Assembly (NCBI RefSeq): GCF_947305105.1
Contig: NZ_CAMZCS010000005.1
Span: 101,299 to 165,298 of the forward strand
Source: an uncultured Fibrobacter sp.
GTDB lineage: Bacteria > Fibrobacterota > Fibrobacteria > Fibrobacterales > Fibrobacteraceae
DNA length: 64,000 bases
Reading direction: 5' to 3'
Of this stretch, positions 34,996 through 44,120 are shown piece after piece (within the stretch, counting starts at the first letter, position 1; every line of letters starts with the position of its first letter). The notes under the pieces are model-generated. The model had not been told where the DNA came from. It did not search any database and saw only the letters and a program-made list of their open reading frames with translations. The translations under genes were made by a program, and so were the position numbers.

Positions 34996-35954
34996 GCCCC
35001 CAACGAAAGCATTTGCACTTGGCTTGCGAACTTGATGACGACTTGGTCACCGAGTTTCCCGCTCACGTCTTCCCCATCGAGTTGCAAAAATTCTTGAGGA
35101 TCGAGTTCAATCTGTACAGACTGCACCTTGATTGATTTCTGCACAAATTTCTTGAAGAGGTAACCAATCACAGGGACAGAGCCAAAAGCAATAGAAGAAA
35201 GGAAATTAAACATATTGGGCACAATAACAAGGTCTAGCAGTCCATCGGCCATATCGGAATCGAAAAACGGATTGCTGCCGCTCGCGTAACTCGGGATGTT
35301 ACCGATGATGACTGTACGGTTCCCGGAAATATCCACTGTCTTGGCCTCGCCAGTCTCGTCTACGTAGCGCACCTTAGTCGCCTTGAGATGGTACGAGCGG
35401 TCGGCAAAGAAGCGGCGCACATAATGCAGTTTGTTAAAAAAAACGGAATTCGAGGCGATAACCCCCGTCGCGCGGTCCTGGTTGAAATCATGCGCAATAC
35501 GGGCATCGATGCCGCCAGAAAAATAATTCGCCATGGCGAGTTTCCCGTTTACCTGCCACAGGTCGAACGGGCGCGGGCGCGCAAGAAGGAGCCTGCGGAC
35601 CAGGAACAACAGCCCGCGGTCGACAAAGGGTTTGTACAAGTGCAACACACGGGCAAGATCGTTGCCTGTCCCGAGCGGGATAAGGCCGATTTTCACCTTG
35701 TTCGCATAACCACTCAAAAGCATCGTGGAAAGGACTGCCGACACGGTTCCGTCACCGCCGACAGCAATCAGGGTTTCTGTGTTGGACAGAGCCTCTCGGG
35801 TCTGTTCTTCCATCCTATCCTTGTCGGTGAATTCGGCCTTCCATTCAGAGTCCGCGTGATTCATGGACTCCATGATTTCAGGGAGGAACTTATAGATGAC
35901 CTTGCCCTGGCCGCCACCGCTTATCGGATTGATGAGAAAAAAGAACTTGTACAC
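34992..35954 (-). CDS. Diacylglycerol kinase-family lipid kinase
   Basis: 320-aa DAGK-catalytic-fold lipid kinase. Motifs: FFLINPISGGGQGK at the N-terminus (phosphate-binding loop), AVGGDGTVSAVL (GGDGT, about residues 64-75) and IPLGTGNDLAR (about 93-103), followed by the C-terminal beta-sandwich with LQLDGEDV. Members phosphorylate diacylglycerol or related lipids (YegS, BmrU, DgkB). As first gene of the lipid A operon it may recycle membrane lipid. Overlaps lpxD by 4 bp. Confidence 0.9.
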   Translation of the reverse strand: MYKFFFLINPISGGGQGKVIYKFLPEIMESMNHADSEWKAEFTDKDRMEEQTREALSNTETLIAVGGDGTVSAVLSTMLLSGYANKVKIGLIPLGTGNDLARVLHLYKPFVDRGLLFLVRRLLLARPRPFDLWQVNGKLAMANYFSGGIDARIAHDFNQDRATGVIASNSVFFNKLHYVRRFFADRSYHLKATKVRYVDETGEAKTVDISGNRTVIIGNIPSYASGSNPFFDSDMADGLLDLVIVPNMFNFLSSIAFGSVPVIGYLFKKFVQKSIKVQSVQIELDPQEFLQLDGEDVSGKLGDQVVIKFASQVQMLSLGA

Positions 35955-35986
35955 AATCTACCTTTTCTACCCAAAAGATATAAAAA

Positions 35987-36502
35987 TCATTCCCCTTTCA
36001 ACAATTCGTCCTTGATTTGGAGGTAATGCTGGGCGTTTTCCTGTGCCTTGCGGATTTCGTCTTCGGTAAGGCTCCGCACGACATGCGCCGGAGTGCCCAC
36101 GATAAGCGAACCTTCCGGGAATTCCCTATCTTGCGTAACGAGCGCCCCTGCCCCGACAATGCAGTTGGACTTGATGTGCGCCCCGTCCATCACAATGGCC
36201 CCCATGCCAATAAGCACGCGGTTTTCGATGGTGCAGGCATGCAGCACGGCGTTATGCCCGACAATCACGTCGTCGCCGATATGGACACCGACTCCCGTGG
36301 AGAGATGGACCGTCACATTGTCCTGGATGTTGGACCTCTGCCCGACGCGGATTTCGGCAAGGTCGGCCCTGAGAACCGCATTATAGAACACGGAAGAATC
36401 GTCGCCGATTTCCACATGACCGATAAGGCGTGCGCCCTCGGCAATAAACACACGTTCACCAATCTTGGGAGTCTTTCCCTTGTATTCGATTAAAGAAGCC
36501 AT
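35987..36502 (-). CDS. Gamma-carbonic anhydrase-like hexapeptide protein
   Basis: 171-aa left-handed beta-helix protein of the YrdA/PaaY/gamma-CA type, with the three zinc-coordinating His present (His66 in VTVHLS, His83 and His88 in VGHNAVLHAC). The start is taken at ATG 36502 (MASLIEYKGKTPKIG); a slightly upstream ATG (36517) would add five residues. Such proteins are carbonic anhydrases or act on coenzyme A esters or carnitine metabolism; sequence does not separate these. It sits 32 bp upstream of the DAG kinase gene in the same direction. Confidence 0.88.
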   Translation of the reverse strand: MASLIEYKGKTPKIGERVFIAEGARLIGHVEIGDDSSVFYNAVLRADLAEIRVGQRSNIQDNVTVHLSTGVGVHIGDDVIVGHNAVLHACTIENRVLIGMGAIVMDGAHIKSNCIVGAGALVTQDREFPEGSLIVGTPAHVVRSLTEDEIRKAQENAQHYLQIKDELLKGE

Positions 36503-36651
36503 ACATCTAATGTACATAAAAAAAAAGCATACGATAAGCTACTTCCCCCCAAAAACAGGCCGTAACAATTAAATAAGCATCTCGGAACACAGAGAAAAGC
36601 CGAAATAATTCTAGTTTAGTTATTACTCCACCCTCCTCTCTCTCAACAACC

Positions 36652-38085
36652 ATGCAGTTCATCGATTCAAGACAAATTAATCGTATCTTTGAAGACCAGG
36701 GACGAAAACGCTGGTCTGTCGCTGCGACTACGGCACCGGAACGCATTGCCAAACTCAAGAAGCTCCGCAAAGCCCTCGTAAAACGCAAAAATGAATTTTT
36801 TGACGCCGTCTGGAAAGACTTCCGCAAGAGCCGTTTCGAAGCCTGGACAACAGAATTCCTCCCCGCTATAGAAGAAATTGACTACGCGATTGGCCACCTC
36901 AAAAAATGGATGAAGGACCGGCCCGCCAAACGAACACTCATTTTACCGACAACCCACAGCTATTCAAGATTCGAGCCCAAGGGCCGTGTACTCATCATGT
37001 CGCCGTGGAACTATCCGTTGCTCCTTTTGGTATCCCCCATAGCATCGGCAATTGCCGCAGGCAACGTGATTATCGCAAAACCGAGCAACAAGACGCCATG
37101 CGTCAGCGCCTTCCTCGCATCGCTTTTTGAATCCCTGTTCGAAAAAGACGAAATCGCCGTCATCGAAGCGTCCGGCTCAGCAATCGGCGATACATTACTG
37201 CAACTTCCCTTCGACCACATGTTCTTTACCGGCAGTTCCAAAATCGGAGCCCATGTCGGCGAAATGAGCCAGAAGGTCCATGCCGGTCTCACGCTGGAAC
37301 TGGGCGGGAAATCCCCAGTCATCGTCCTCGACGATGCCGATGTGAAAGATGCCGCAAAAAAAATCGCATGGGGCAAGTTCATCAACGCCGGGCAGACCTG
37401 CATCGCGCCGGACTATGTCCTTTGCGCCCGCAGCAAGGTTGAATCCTTGGCAAGCGAAATCGCCCAAAGCATCAAGGCCATGTACGGCGAGACCGAAGAA
37501 GACCGCAAGAACAGCGTTGACTTCGCAAGAATCATCGACAAGGCCACAACAGAAAAACTCCAAGGGCTCATCTACGACGCTGTCGAGAAAGGGGCTGCAA
37601 TATCCATCGGTGGCAAGTGCGTCATCGGAGAACGCTACGTGGCCCCCACCGTACTCAAAGACGTAACGCTCCAAATGAAGGTGATGTCTGGCGAGATATT
37701 CGGCCCGGTTCTGCCCATCCTCGCCTACGATTCCCTGGAAAATGCCCTACACTACGTCCAAGACAACCCCAAACCGCTTGCCCTGTACGTTTTCGGAAAA
37801 TCCCCGAAGGCAATCCGTTCCGTCATCGCGCAAACGACATCCGGTTCCACATGCGTCAACAACTGCATCATCCAAATAGAGAACCTTTCTGTTCCCTTTG
37901 GAGGGGTTGGCAACAGCGGAATCGGGAACTATCACGGATTTTACGGATTCAAGACATTTAGCCATGAAAGGAACGTCATGAAACAGTGCCCCGTCGACGT
38001 GGTCAAGTTTTTCCATGCGCCTTACGGCAAGTCGAAAGCCCAGGCAACCGTTCAGAAAGTCCTCAGTATTTTCAAAAAAATGTAA
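36652..38085 (+). CDS. Aldehyde dehydrogenase (ALDH3-like)
   Basis: 477-aa NAD(P)-dependent aldehyde dehydrogenase. Catalytic Cys250 (FINAGQTCIAPDYV) and general base Glu216 (LTLELGGKSPVIV) are present; the Rossmann region reads VLIMSPWNYPLLLLVSP, and the ALDH3-type phrase PFGGVGNSGIGNYHG appears late. The lack of the long N-terminal extension and the C-terminal hydrophobic/basic tail fit class 3 enzymes that oxidise medium or long aliphatic aldehydes. Stands alone; possible substrates are lipid-derived aldehydes. Confidence 0.93.
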   Translation: MQFIDSRQINRIFEDQGRKRWSVAATTAPERIAKLKKLRKALVKRKNEFFDAVWKDFRKSRFEAWTTEFLPAIEEIDYAIGHLKKWMKDRPAKRTLILPTTHSYSRFEPKGRVLIMSPWNYPLLLLVSPIASAIAAGNVIIAKPSNKTPCVSAFLASLFESLFEKDEIAVIEASGSAIGDTLLQLPFDHMFFTGSSKIGAHVGEMSQKVHAGLTLELGGKSPVIVLDDADVKDAAKKIAWGKFINAGQTCIAPDYVLCARSKVESLASEIAQSIKAMYGETEEDRKNSVDFARIIDKATTEKLQGLIYDAVEKGAAISIGGKCVIGERYVAPTVLKDVTLQMKVMSGEIFGPVLPILAYDSLENALHYVQDNPKPLALYVFGKSPKAIRSVIAQTTSGSTCVNNCIIQIENLSVPFGGVGNSGIGNYHGFYGFKTFSHERNVMKQCPVDVVKFFHAPYGKSKAQATVQKVLSIFKKM

Positions 38086-38231
38086 CCAAAGCCCCCATTC
38101 CGCCCAAAAACCAATCAAAAACCCGTGAAATCATTCACATCGGGTGTAAAAAATTTTTTTCGCCCATATGGCTGTTATAGGGAAAAACTTATTTTCTGAA
38201 GAAACAAGCGCACTTATTGGTTGGTTAAAAC

Positions 38232-40220
38232 ATGAGTATTCTCAAGACTATCCCGTTCGGTATCGCATCCGTATTCATCATTGCCTGTAGTGACAGTTCC
38301 TCCAGCGTGTCTCCGCAGGAATCCGCGCTCCAGGGCGACGGAAACCTCACAGAAATTTCTAGCGGAGCGACAACGGACACCCCCGACGTGCAGCAGACCG
38401 GCGAAAAGACTCCCGCCACGAACCCGAACAGTTCGGGCTCGCAGGCCAGCGATCCCGCGCAAAAGCCCGGCTCCGCAGCGACGGCGACAAGTGCCGGCAC
38501 CTCCCCCGCAAGTTCTGCATCTCAGACCATTCCGACAGTAAAGCCCGGCGAAGGTTCCGACGACAACGAGGAAGACGACAACGTGAACCTCGACGGTTCC
38601 GAGACGACTCTCACGTTCAGCGGTACCGATGTCACCATCGCCAACGACAACGGATGCCTCGAGAAGGCGGCCGGAGTCGTCACCGTCAAGTGCTCCGGCA
38701 ACTACTACCTCACGGGCACAGCCAGCGACTACCAAGTCATCGTGAACACCGCGGCGACCGACACCGGCAAGGTGGACCTCTTCTTGAACGGGGTATCGCT
38801 CAAGAGCAGCGACGCGCCCATCTACGTGCAGAACGCCGAAAAAGCGGAGCTCCACCTAGTCAAGGGCACCACGAACTCCGTCGAAGACGGCGCGACGCGC
38901 TCCAAAACATACACGGTCAACAGCGGAACGGACACGACGAAGGCCGCCATCTATGCAAAAGACGACTTGAGCATCAAGGGCAGCGGAAGCCTCACCGTCA
39001 AGGCGAACTACAACAACGGCATCCACACGAGCAACGACCTCAAAATCAAAAAGAGCACCGGTACCCTGAACGTCACCGCCGCAAACTGCGGCCTCAAGGG
39101 CAAGGCATCGCTCACCATCAACGGCGGAACTATCACCGTGAACGCAGCCATGGGCGATGGCATCAAGAGCGACGAAGATGACGCCGCAGCGCTCGCACAG
39201 GGCAAGGGCAACGTCAAGATTGCCGGCGGTACCATCACCATCACGGCGGGCTACGACGGCATCAGCGCGAACAACACCGTGCTTATCACCAAGGGCGAGA
39301 CCACCGAAGAACCAACCATCAAGATTACGGCAGGCGGCGGCCAGACATGCCTCGGCAACAGCACCGGAGGCGGCCAAGGCGGGCGTCCGGGCGGCGGCTT
39401 CGGTTTCGGCATGGAAGGCAACTCCTGCGCCCCCGACTCAAGCATGAAGGGATTCAAGGCCGACTCGAACATCGTCATAGAGGCGGGCAAAATCGAAATC
39501 AACAGCCGTGACGACGGCATCCACAGCGACGGCGACCTCACCATCACCGGCGGATTCGCGACAGTCAAGACAGACGACGACGGCATCCACGCCGAAAAAA
39601 CATTGACCATCAAGGGCGGCACCGTGGAAGTCACCATGGCCTACGAGGGCATGGAAGCGGCCTACATGAACTTCGAGGGTGGCGTCACGAGCGTGATCAC
39701 CACGGACGACGCCTGGAACGCGGCCGGAGCAAACGCATCGAGCAGCACCGGCGGGAACAACGGCGGACGCGGAGGCCCGGGTGGCGGTGGCGGCTTCGGT
39801 TTCGGCAGCGACGGTAGCAAGATCAAAGTTACCGGTGGTTTCCACTACCTCTATGTGGGCACGGGCGACACCGACGGCATGGACAGCAACGGCGATATTG
39901 ACATGACCGGCGGAGTCGTCATCATCGAATGCCGCATGAACGGCGGCATGGGCGGCATGGTCGATTCCAACGGCGAAACAAATATCAAGGGCGGCAAGAT
40001 GCTCGGCTTCGGCACAAACAACTCCGAAGAAGGCACGCAGTACAGCGTGACCTTCACTGCCGGCAACTACTACGGCACTTCCGAAATCGCCTTCAAGCCG
40101 ACATTCAACGGCAGCAAGATGGTCTCGAACGTGGGCCAGCCCGCCGCCGTGAGCAGCGTCGATGGCATGCAGAAGCAATGCTTCGGCTCGAGCACCACGA
40201 ATTGCGTGTACTACAAGTAA
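38232..40220 (+). CDS. Cthe_2159-like carbohydrate-binding beta-helix lipoprotein
   Basis: 662-aa predicted lipoprotein (lipobox FIIAC, Cys19). A Ser/Thr/Pro-rich linker (about 20-115) precedes a right-handed beta-helix of the Cthe_2159 type (PF14262), with repeated turns such as DDGIHSDGDLTITGG, DDGIHAEKTLTIKGG and GDGIKSDEDD. Cthe_2159 from Clostridium thermocellum binds cellulose and polygalacturonate with Ca2+. The Asp-rich loops here suit calcium binding, and glycine-rich insertions (GGGQGGRPGGGFGFG, about 380) interrupt the helix. Fits a surface polysaccharide-binding role in a plant cell wall degrader; the ligand is inferred. Confidence 0.82.
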   Translation: MSILKTIPFGIASVFIIACSDSSSSVSPQESALQGDGNLTEISSGATTDTPDVQQTGEKTPATNPNSSGSQASDPAQKPGSAATATSAGTSPASSASQTIPTVKPGEGSDDNEEDDNVNLDGSETTLTFSGTDVTIANDNGCLEKAAGVVTVKCSGNYYLTGTASDYQVIVNTAATDTGKVDLFLNGVSLKSSDAPIYVQNAEKAELHLVKGTTNSVEDGATRSKTYTVNSGTDTTKAAIYAKDDLSIKGSGSLTVKANYNNGIHTSNDLKIKKSTGTLNVTAANCGLKGKASLTINGGTITVNAAMGDGIKSDEDDAAALAQGKGNVKIAGGTITITAGYDGISANNTVLITKGETTEEPTIKITAGGGQTCLGNSTGGGQGGRPGGGFGFGMEGNSCAPDSSMKGFKADSNIVIEAGKIEINSRDDGIHSDGDLTITGGFATVKTDDDGIHAEKTLTIKGGTVEVTMAYEGMEAAYMNFEGGVTSVITTDDAWNAAGANASSSTGGNNGGRGGPGGGGGFGFGSDGSKIKVTGGFHYLYVGTGDTDGMDSNGDIDMTGGVVIIECRMNGGMGGMVDSNGETNIKGGKMLGFGTNNSEEGTQYSVTFTAGNYYGTSEIAFKPTFNGSKMVSNVGQPAAVSSVDGMQKQCFGSSTTNCVYYK

Positions 40221-40253
40221 TCCGAAAGTCCCAAATCCACCGAATTACACAGA

Positions 40254-40279
40254 AATAGCCGCGATTTCTCGCGGCTATT
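40254..40279. terminator. Bidirectional terminator between convergent lipoprotein genes
   Basis: AATAGCCGCGA and TCGCGGCTATT pair perfectly over 11 bp with a TTTC loop, in an 85-bp gap between convergent genes. Confidence 0.82.
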
Positions 40280-40305
40280 ATGCTCTAGATAACCCTCAGA
40301 TTAGT

Positions 40306-42159
40306 TTACTTACCACACTGGTCATAGGAGCCAAACTTGTCAACGACAAATTCGCCATCGTGGGGGAATCGGATTTGGACTTGGGAGATTTTACCTATAA
40401 CATCTTCGATTTTTTCATTGGACTCTTCGTCAATATTCTTGAAGGCATCCCAAGACACCTTACCCCATACCATATCATCGGAATAATCAACTTCTGCATA
40501 CCAGTATTTATTTGCCGCAGCATCCGTGACGAGCGCTATTCTGATTTCGCTATCAACCATGTAATGGATGCAGAAGCCATTCCAAGCGCTAATATCGGCT
40601 TGTTCCAAGTTCGGGCCAACGGTGTTGAAGCCAATCGTTGCAATATCGTCGTTATCTTCATCAGATTTTACATAGCCCTGGAAACCATGATACTTACTCA
40701 CCAAAGAAGCAATGACATATCCATTTTCATCGGCCACGACATCTTCGGGGAACCCGAATTTATACTTTTCCGATTCTTCGGGAGAATTTGTCCAAACTCC
40801 GCCAGCCTTTGTCCCGAAAATGCCGAGATTTACGTGGTCACCGTCAGTAGAACCGTCCCACAAGAAACTCTTTCCCGACTTGTAATTAGAAGATTCCGTC
40901 GGCGTTATTTCTTTGGGTTCGCCAGTTTCCCTGATAGAAAGATTCTCCGGCACCAGGGCGCTAATTCGTCTGATTGCAACATCCGTTCCGGCATTATTTT
41001 CCTTTGCGAATTTCACACGAATCTTTGCCAGATGTTTCAGGATATTGCTATCGGAACCAACTAGGACATCCGCAAATTGAATGCATGTCTTTTCCAAATC
41101 ATCATTTTTCGCAAAAGTCATTGTCTTGACATTATTTTCAAGGGTTCCTGCCGAAGAATCCCCAGGAATAAGTTCCATTACAATATCCATTTGCGATTCA
41201 TATTCCAGGCACAAACCTTTCCACAAACCAGACACGTCCGCCGTGTATATAAAGTCCTGATCGTTTATAGTAGTTTTACCCGCAACAAGGAATTCAAAAC
41301 CGACATCCGGATTGGAGTTAACATCATTAAAGATAACATGTCCATGATAACCTTCATGATGTTCAATTCTTTTGTCCAGCTCCGTATAATCTTCGGGAAA
41401 GAAGTCGAATTCGGGGAGATCATACATCCATTCATAATAGGCATGGGAAGAATCTTCAAAGAAAGTCATCGTACCAGAAGTTCCTTCATCGCCTTTAGCA
41501 TAACCTGTCTTTACGCGAGCGCCGTCTGATTTGCCAAACCACAAATCCGAGCGAACATAAGGAGACAGACGTTTAATGCTAAATTCACCCATTGAACCCG
41601 ACTCGCCCACAAAAACGATTTGCACAGAACGCACCTTCTTGACATACTTGGAACCCTCTACGTCATCCGAGTATTTCATCATGAAATCATCCCAAGATGC
41701 GCAATGACTTCCGGCTACCGTATCCTTCATGCTCAAGCTTACAGAAGGCAAATCCTTGTTCACAGAGGAACTGGCATAGTCGTCCACATCAAGACGGACT
41801 TCTACGACAAAATCGGACTGGTACGCAATGCACAAACCGTCATTGCCCTTAGAAAGGTCAGTAGGAGAACCATCGGAGTTGGAAACATCATAGGCGATAC
41901 CGGCACGTGCAGAATTATCGTCAATCGATTTATCAAGAGTAACTCGCCCCGCCAAAGCCTTCTTGCTCGCATTCAGCTTAATTTCGGAGCCTTTCATGAC
42001 GTTCCATGCCTTAAGGTTGGACGATTCGTCCCAGAATGCGTTCTTTTCTTCGGTAGTACCGAAATTTTGAGACATCCCGGCGTCATGCGAACACGCAGTC
42101 AATGCTAGGGCACCCAACAACCCCCAACATAAAACGTTTGTTGTCATGTATTTATTCAT
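40306..42159 (-). CDS. Lipoprotein with three repeated carbohydrate-binding-like modules
   Basis: 617-aa predicted lipoprotein (lipobox LALTAC). ATG 42159 is chosen because GAGGG lies just upstream, within the regulator's last codons. Three beta-rich modules, each about 170-200 residues, share an opening aromatic/aliphatic strand then a G[LF]C[LI].Y motif: NDGLCIAYQSDFVVEVRL, LWKGLCLEYESQMDIVMEL and AWNGFCIHYMVDSEIRIAL. Each ends with a Val/Ile-Arg/Gln-rich strand (SVQIVFV, KIRVKFA, QVQIRFP). The same module with WGGIKISY occurs once in the divergent T9SS protein (43186). A jelly-roll carbohydrate-binding role is inferred. Confidence 0.8.
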   Translation of the reverse strand: MNKYMTTNVLCWGLLGALALTACSHDAGMSQNFGTTEEKNAFWDESSNLKAWNVMKGSEIKLNASKKALAGRVTLDKSIDDNSARAGIAYDVSNSDGSPTDLSKGNDGLCIAYQSDFVVEVRLDVDDYASSSVNKDLPSVSLSMKDTVAGSHCASWDDFMMKYSDDVEGSKYVKKVRSVQIVFVGESGSMGEFSIKRLSPYVRSDLWFGKSDGARVKTGYAKGDEGTSGTMTFFEDSSHAYYEWMYDLPEFDFFPEDYTELDKRIEHHEGYHGHVIFNDVNSNPDVGFEFLVAGKTTINDQDFIYTADVSGLWKGLCLEYESQMDIVMELIPGDSSAGTLENNVKTMTFAKNDDLEKTCIQFADVLVGSDSNILKHLAKIRVKFAKENNAGTDVAIRRISALVPENLSIRETGEPKEITPTESSNYKSGKSFLWDGSTDGDHVNLGIFGTKAGGVWTNSPEESEKYKFGFPEDVVADENGYVIASLVSKYHGFQGYVKSDEDNDDIATIGFNTVGPNLEQADISAWNGFCIHYMVDSEIRIALVTDAAANKYWYAEVDYSDDMVWGKVSWDAFKNIDEESNEKIEDVIGKISQVQIRFPHDGEFVVDKFGSYDQCGK

Positions 42160-42160
42160 A

Positions 42161-42994
42161 TTAACCCTCATTTTTTTTATGTGTAATTTTCGACAAAGGA
42201 AACATCTGCAAGTTCAAGCGATAAACTTGACATGGGTCCTTACTCATGTTGGCAATAGCCACAATTTTTCTGCGGCAGGAGTCCAATTCCCGCACAATCT
42301 GTTCATAGGCTTCGCGGTCAATCCCCATCGTCACACCGGAAACATCACGTTCCTGGATGCCAAATGCATCAATGGCCTTCTGAGCAAAGCCCGCCATTTC
42401 GCGGTGCATGGAGCGCACCACCAAAGGCATCACTTCGGAATTTCCGACCAAGCCCTTATCCGTCTGCACATAGACATTCTTGGATTTACGTTTCAAGATT
42501 CCAACGCTCACCATAAAGTCCAAGGATTTACGAACCTCATCAGCAGTAATTGGCTGCCAGCACATTTCGGCAACAGCCTCGGGAGTAGCCCCCGGCATCA
42601 TCGCCACGAGTTCGCGCAGGACCGGATTTTTCCATGATTCAAAATAAGTGAAGGCATCGCTGTCCACCACACGAATCTTGTTGGCTTTCGCGATATCCTT
42701 CATGCTGGCGAAGGCGTTCTTTTTAGTTTCGTCATCCTTCGCCTGGTTATACCGCACCAAATAGCGGAAATAAGCACATTCAAAACCTCCCAAATTCATG
42801 GCCGAAGCCACTCTTTCAATTCCTAGTTCACTAAGACTACTTTTCCCTTCGCAGACCAGCTTTAAATACGTTGGCGAAGTGAAGCCCGCCAAACGGGCAA
42901 ATTCTCGCCAAGTAAACGAACTCGTCCGTTTACGTTCATCGTAAAAATCTTGCATGCAGCAGCGATAATCGTTATATTCCGTTATCGGTTTCAT
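42161..42994 (-). CDS. TIGR02147/DUF4423-type regulator
   Basis: 277 aa from ATG 42994, which has AGGAG five bases upstream. It begins MKPITEYNDYRCCMQDFYDERKR with the helix-turn-helix-like segment FTWREFARLAGFTSPTYLKLV, followed by LGGFECAYFRYLVRYNQAK, and later the DUF4423 region with ATPEAVAEM and VGILKRKSKNVYVQ. This is the TIGR02147 family, which is heavily expanded in Fibrobacter succinogenes; its regulatory mechanism is not well described. The gene is followed immediately by the three-module lipoprotein gene, and its upstream region carries a perfect inverted repeat shared with a divergent secreted protein, so local regulation of both is likely. Confidence 0.87.
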   Translation of the reverse strand: MKPITEYNDYRCCMQDFYDERKRTSSFTWREFARLAGFTSPTYLKLVCEGKSSLSELGIERVASAMNLGGFECAYFRYLVRYNQAKDDETKKNAFASMKDIAKANKIRVVDSDAFTYFESWKNPVLRELVAMMPGATPEAVAEMCWQPITADEVRKSLDFMVSVGILKRKSKNVYVQTDKGLVGNSEVMPLVVRSMHREMAGFAQKAIDAFGIQERDVSGVTMGIDREAYEQIVRELDSCRRKIVAIANMSKDPCQVYRLNLQMFPLSKITHKKNEG

Positions 42995-43041
42995 AAAGAC
43001 TCCTAACATGAATCATTAACCTTGTACTCTTAATATAAACT

Positions 43042-43079
43042 ATTTTGTATCATCAGTCAAGTTTTTTATGATACAAAAT
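43042..43079. promoter_or_regulatory. Perfect 12-bp inverted repeat, candidate operator
   Basis: ATTTTGTATCAT (43042-43053) and ATGATACAAAAT (43068-43079) are exact reverse complements with a 14-bp spacer. They sit in the 191-bp divergent gap, about 48 bp upstream of the TIGR02147 regulator and about 107 bp upstream of the T9SS protein. Centre-to-centre distance of 26 bp suits two half-sites on nearly the same helix face. Confidence 0.6.
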
Positions 43080-43185
43080 TAAAAAAAACACAAATTCATG
43101 ACACTTGCATCACAGAATTGAGTTTTTTTTGAATTTTCAAATAAGCCGCTTAGACTTTTAAAGTTATTTTTGACAGGAGGATGCT

Positions 43186-44118
43186 ATGAATATTAGGTTA
43201 TTATACACTACCATTGCTGCACTGTCCATTGCAGCAATGGCTTTTTATCAATGGGATGGCGAAACAGAGAAGGTCAATACAGAACTTGATAACGCAACCG
43301 CAACGGCTGGTTACTGGTTCGAGTTCAACGATTCCATTGATAGCGGCCTTTCCAAAATCATATGGCCGGTCGAAAAGGGTTCTGAATGGGATGAAAACTC
43401 CTATCAACCCATAGTTGACTTCTGCCACGGCATTTGCGGCCATGTCGTGCTTTCCGGTGCAGCCTTGGACTTCGACCCGTACGTCGGAGTCGGTTTCAAC
43501 GTCGTCGGTTACGCAAGTCTAACGGACAGCACCCCAGTACCAGGTGACGCAAGCGCTTGGGGCGGCATAAAGATCAGTTATACATGCACCTTCGCTCCCG
43601 TACTTGAATTGGATCTCGGAGAGGATGTCAACAAGGCACTAGGAAACGACAAACCGGTTTACAAACTCCCCAAGAGTACCGGTGGCACCACAAAGGAAAT
43701 TCCCTGGGAAGAATTCGCACAGGGCGGTTGGGGCAAGGGAGAGAAGATTACCGGCCCGGAGGCCGCCACCAAGCTTGTCGCAATCAGATTCAAGATCCAG
43801 TCCAGGGACAGTACGGAAGGAAGTTTCCACATATACCAAATCGGACCATTACCTAATAAGCCGCTTATAAGCGATGCACCCAGGGCTCTCCGTTCCGCTC
43901 CGGGCGTAAACACCATCGTTGCCGGCCGCAGGGTTTCCTTCACCGGGATTACGTCCAGCGCCTCCGTCGAGATTATCAATCTCCGGGGACAGATAGTCAA
44001 GAAGGGCTCCGTGCAGGGGACTTCCGCTCTTGACCTTTCCGCCCTTGATGCAGGCGTCTACGTAGTCCGCGCTTCCGGTAATTCAGTCGATTTCAGCGGC
44101 AAGATTGTCCTGAAGTAG
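43186..44118 (+). CDS. Secreted protein with one carbohydrate-binding-like module and T9SS sorting domain
   Basis: 310 aa. An N-terminal hydrophobic segment (IAALSIAAMAF) precedes a module matching the one in the lipoprotein at 40306 (ASAWGGIKISYTCTFAPVLELDL, then KLVAIRFKIQSRD). The C-terminus, from VNTIVAGRRVSFTG to VEIINLRGQIVKKG and GVYVVRASG, is a T9SS type A sorting domain. A good Shine-Dalgarno (AGGAGG) precedes ATG. It likely carries a small carbohydrate-binding domain to the cell surface, and may be controlled by the divergent regulator. Confidence 0.8.
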   Translation: MNIRLLYTTIAALSIAAMAFYQWDGETEKVNTELDNATATAGYWFEFNDSIDSGLSKIIWPVEKGSEWDENSYQPIVDFCHGICGHVVLSGAALDFDPYVGVGFNVVGYASLTDSTPVPGDASAWGGIKISYTCTFAPVLELDLGEDVNKALGNDKPVYKLPKSTGGTTKEIPWEEFAQGGWGKGEKITGPEAATKLVAIRFKIQSRDSTEGSFHIYQIGPLPNKPLISDAPRALRSAPGVNTIVAGRRVSFTGITSSASVEIINLRGQIVKKGSVQGTSALDLSALDAGVYVVRASGNSVDFSGKIVLK

Positions 44119-44120
44119 CA

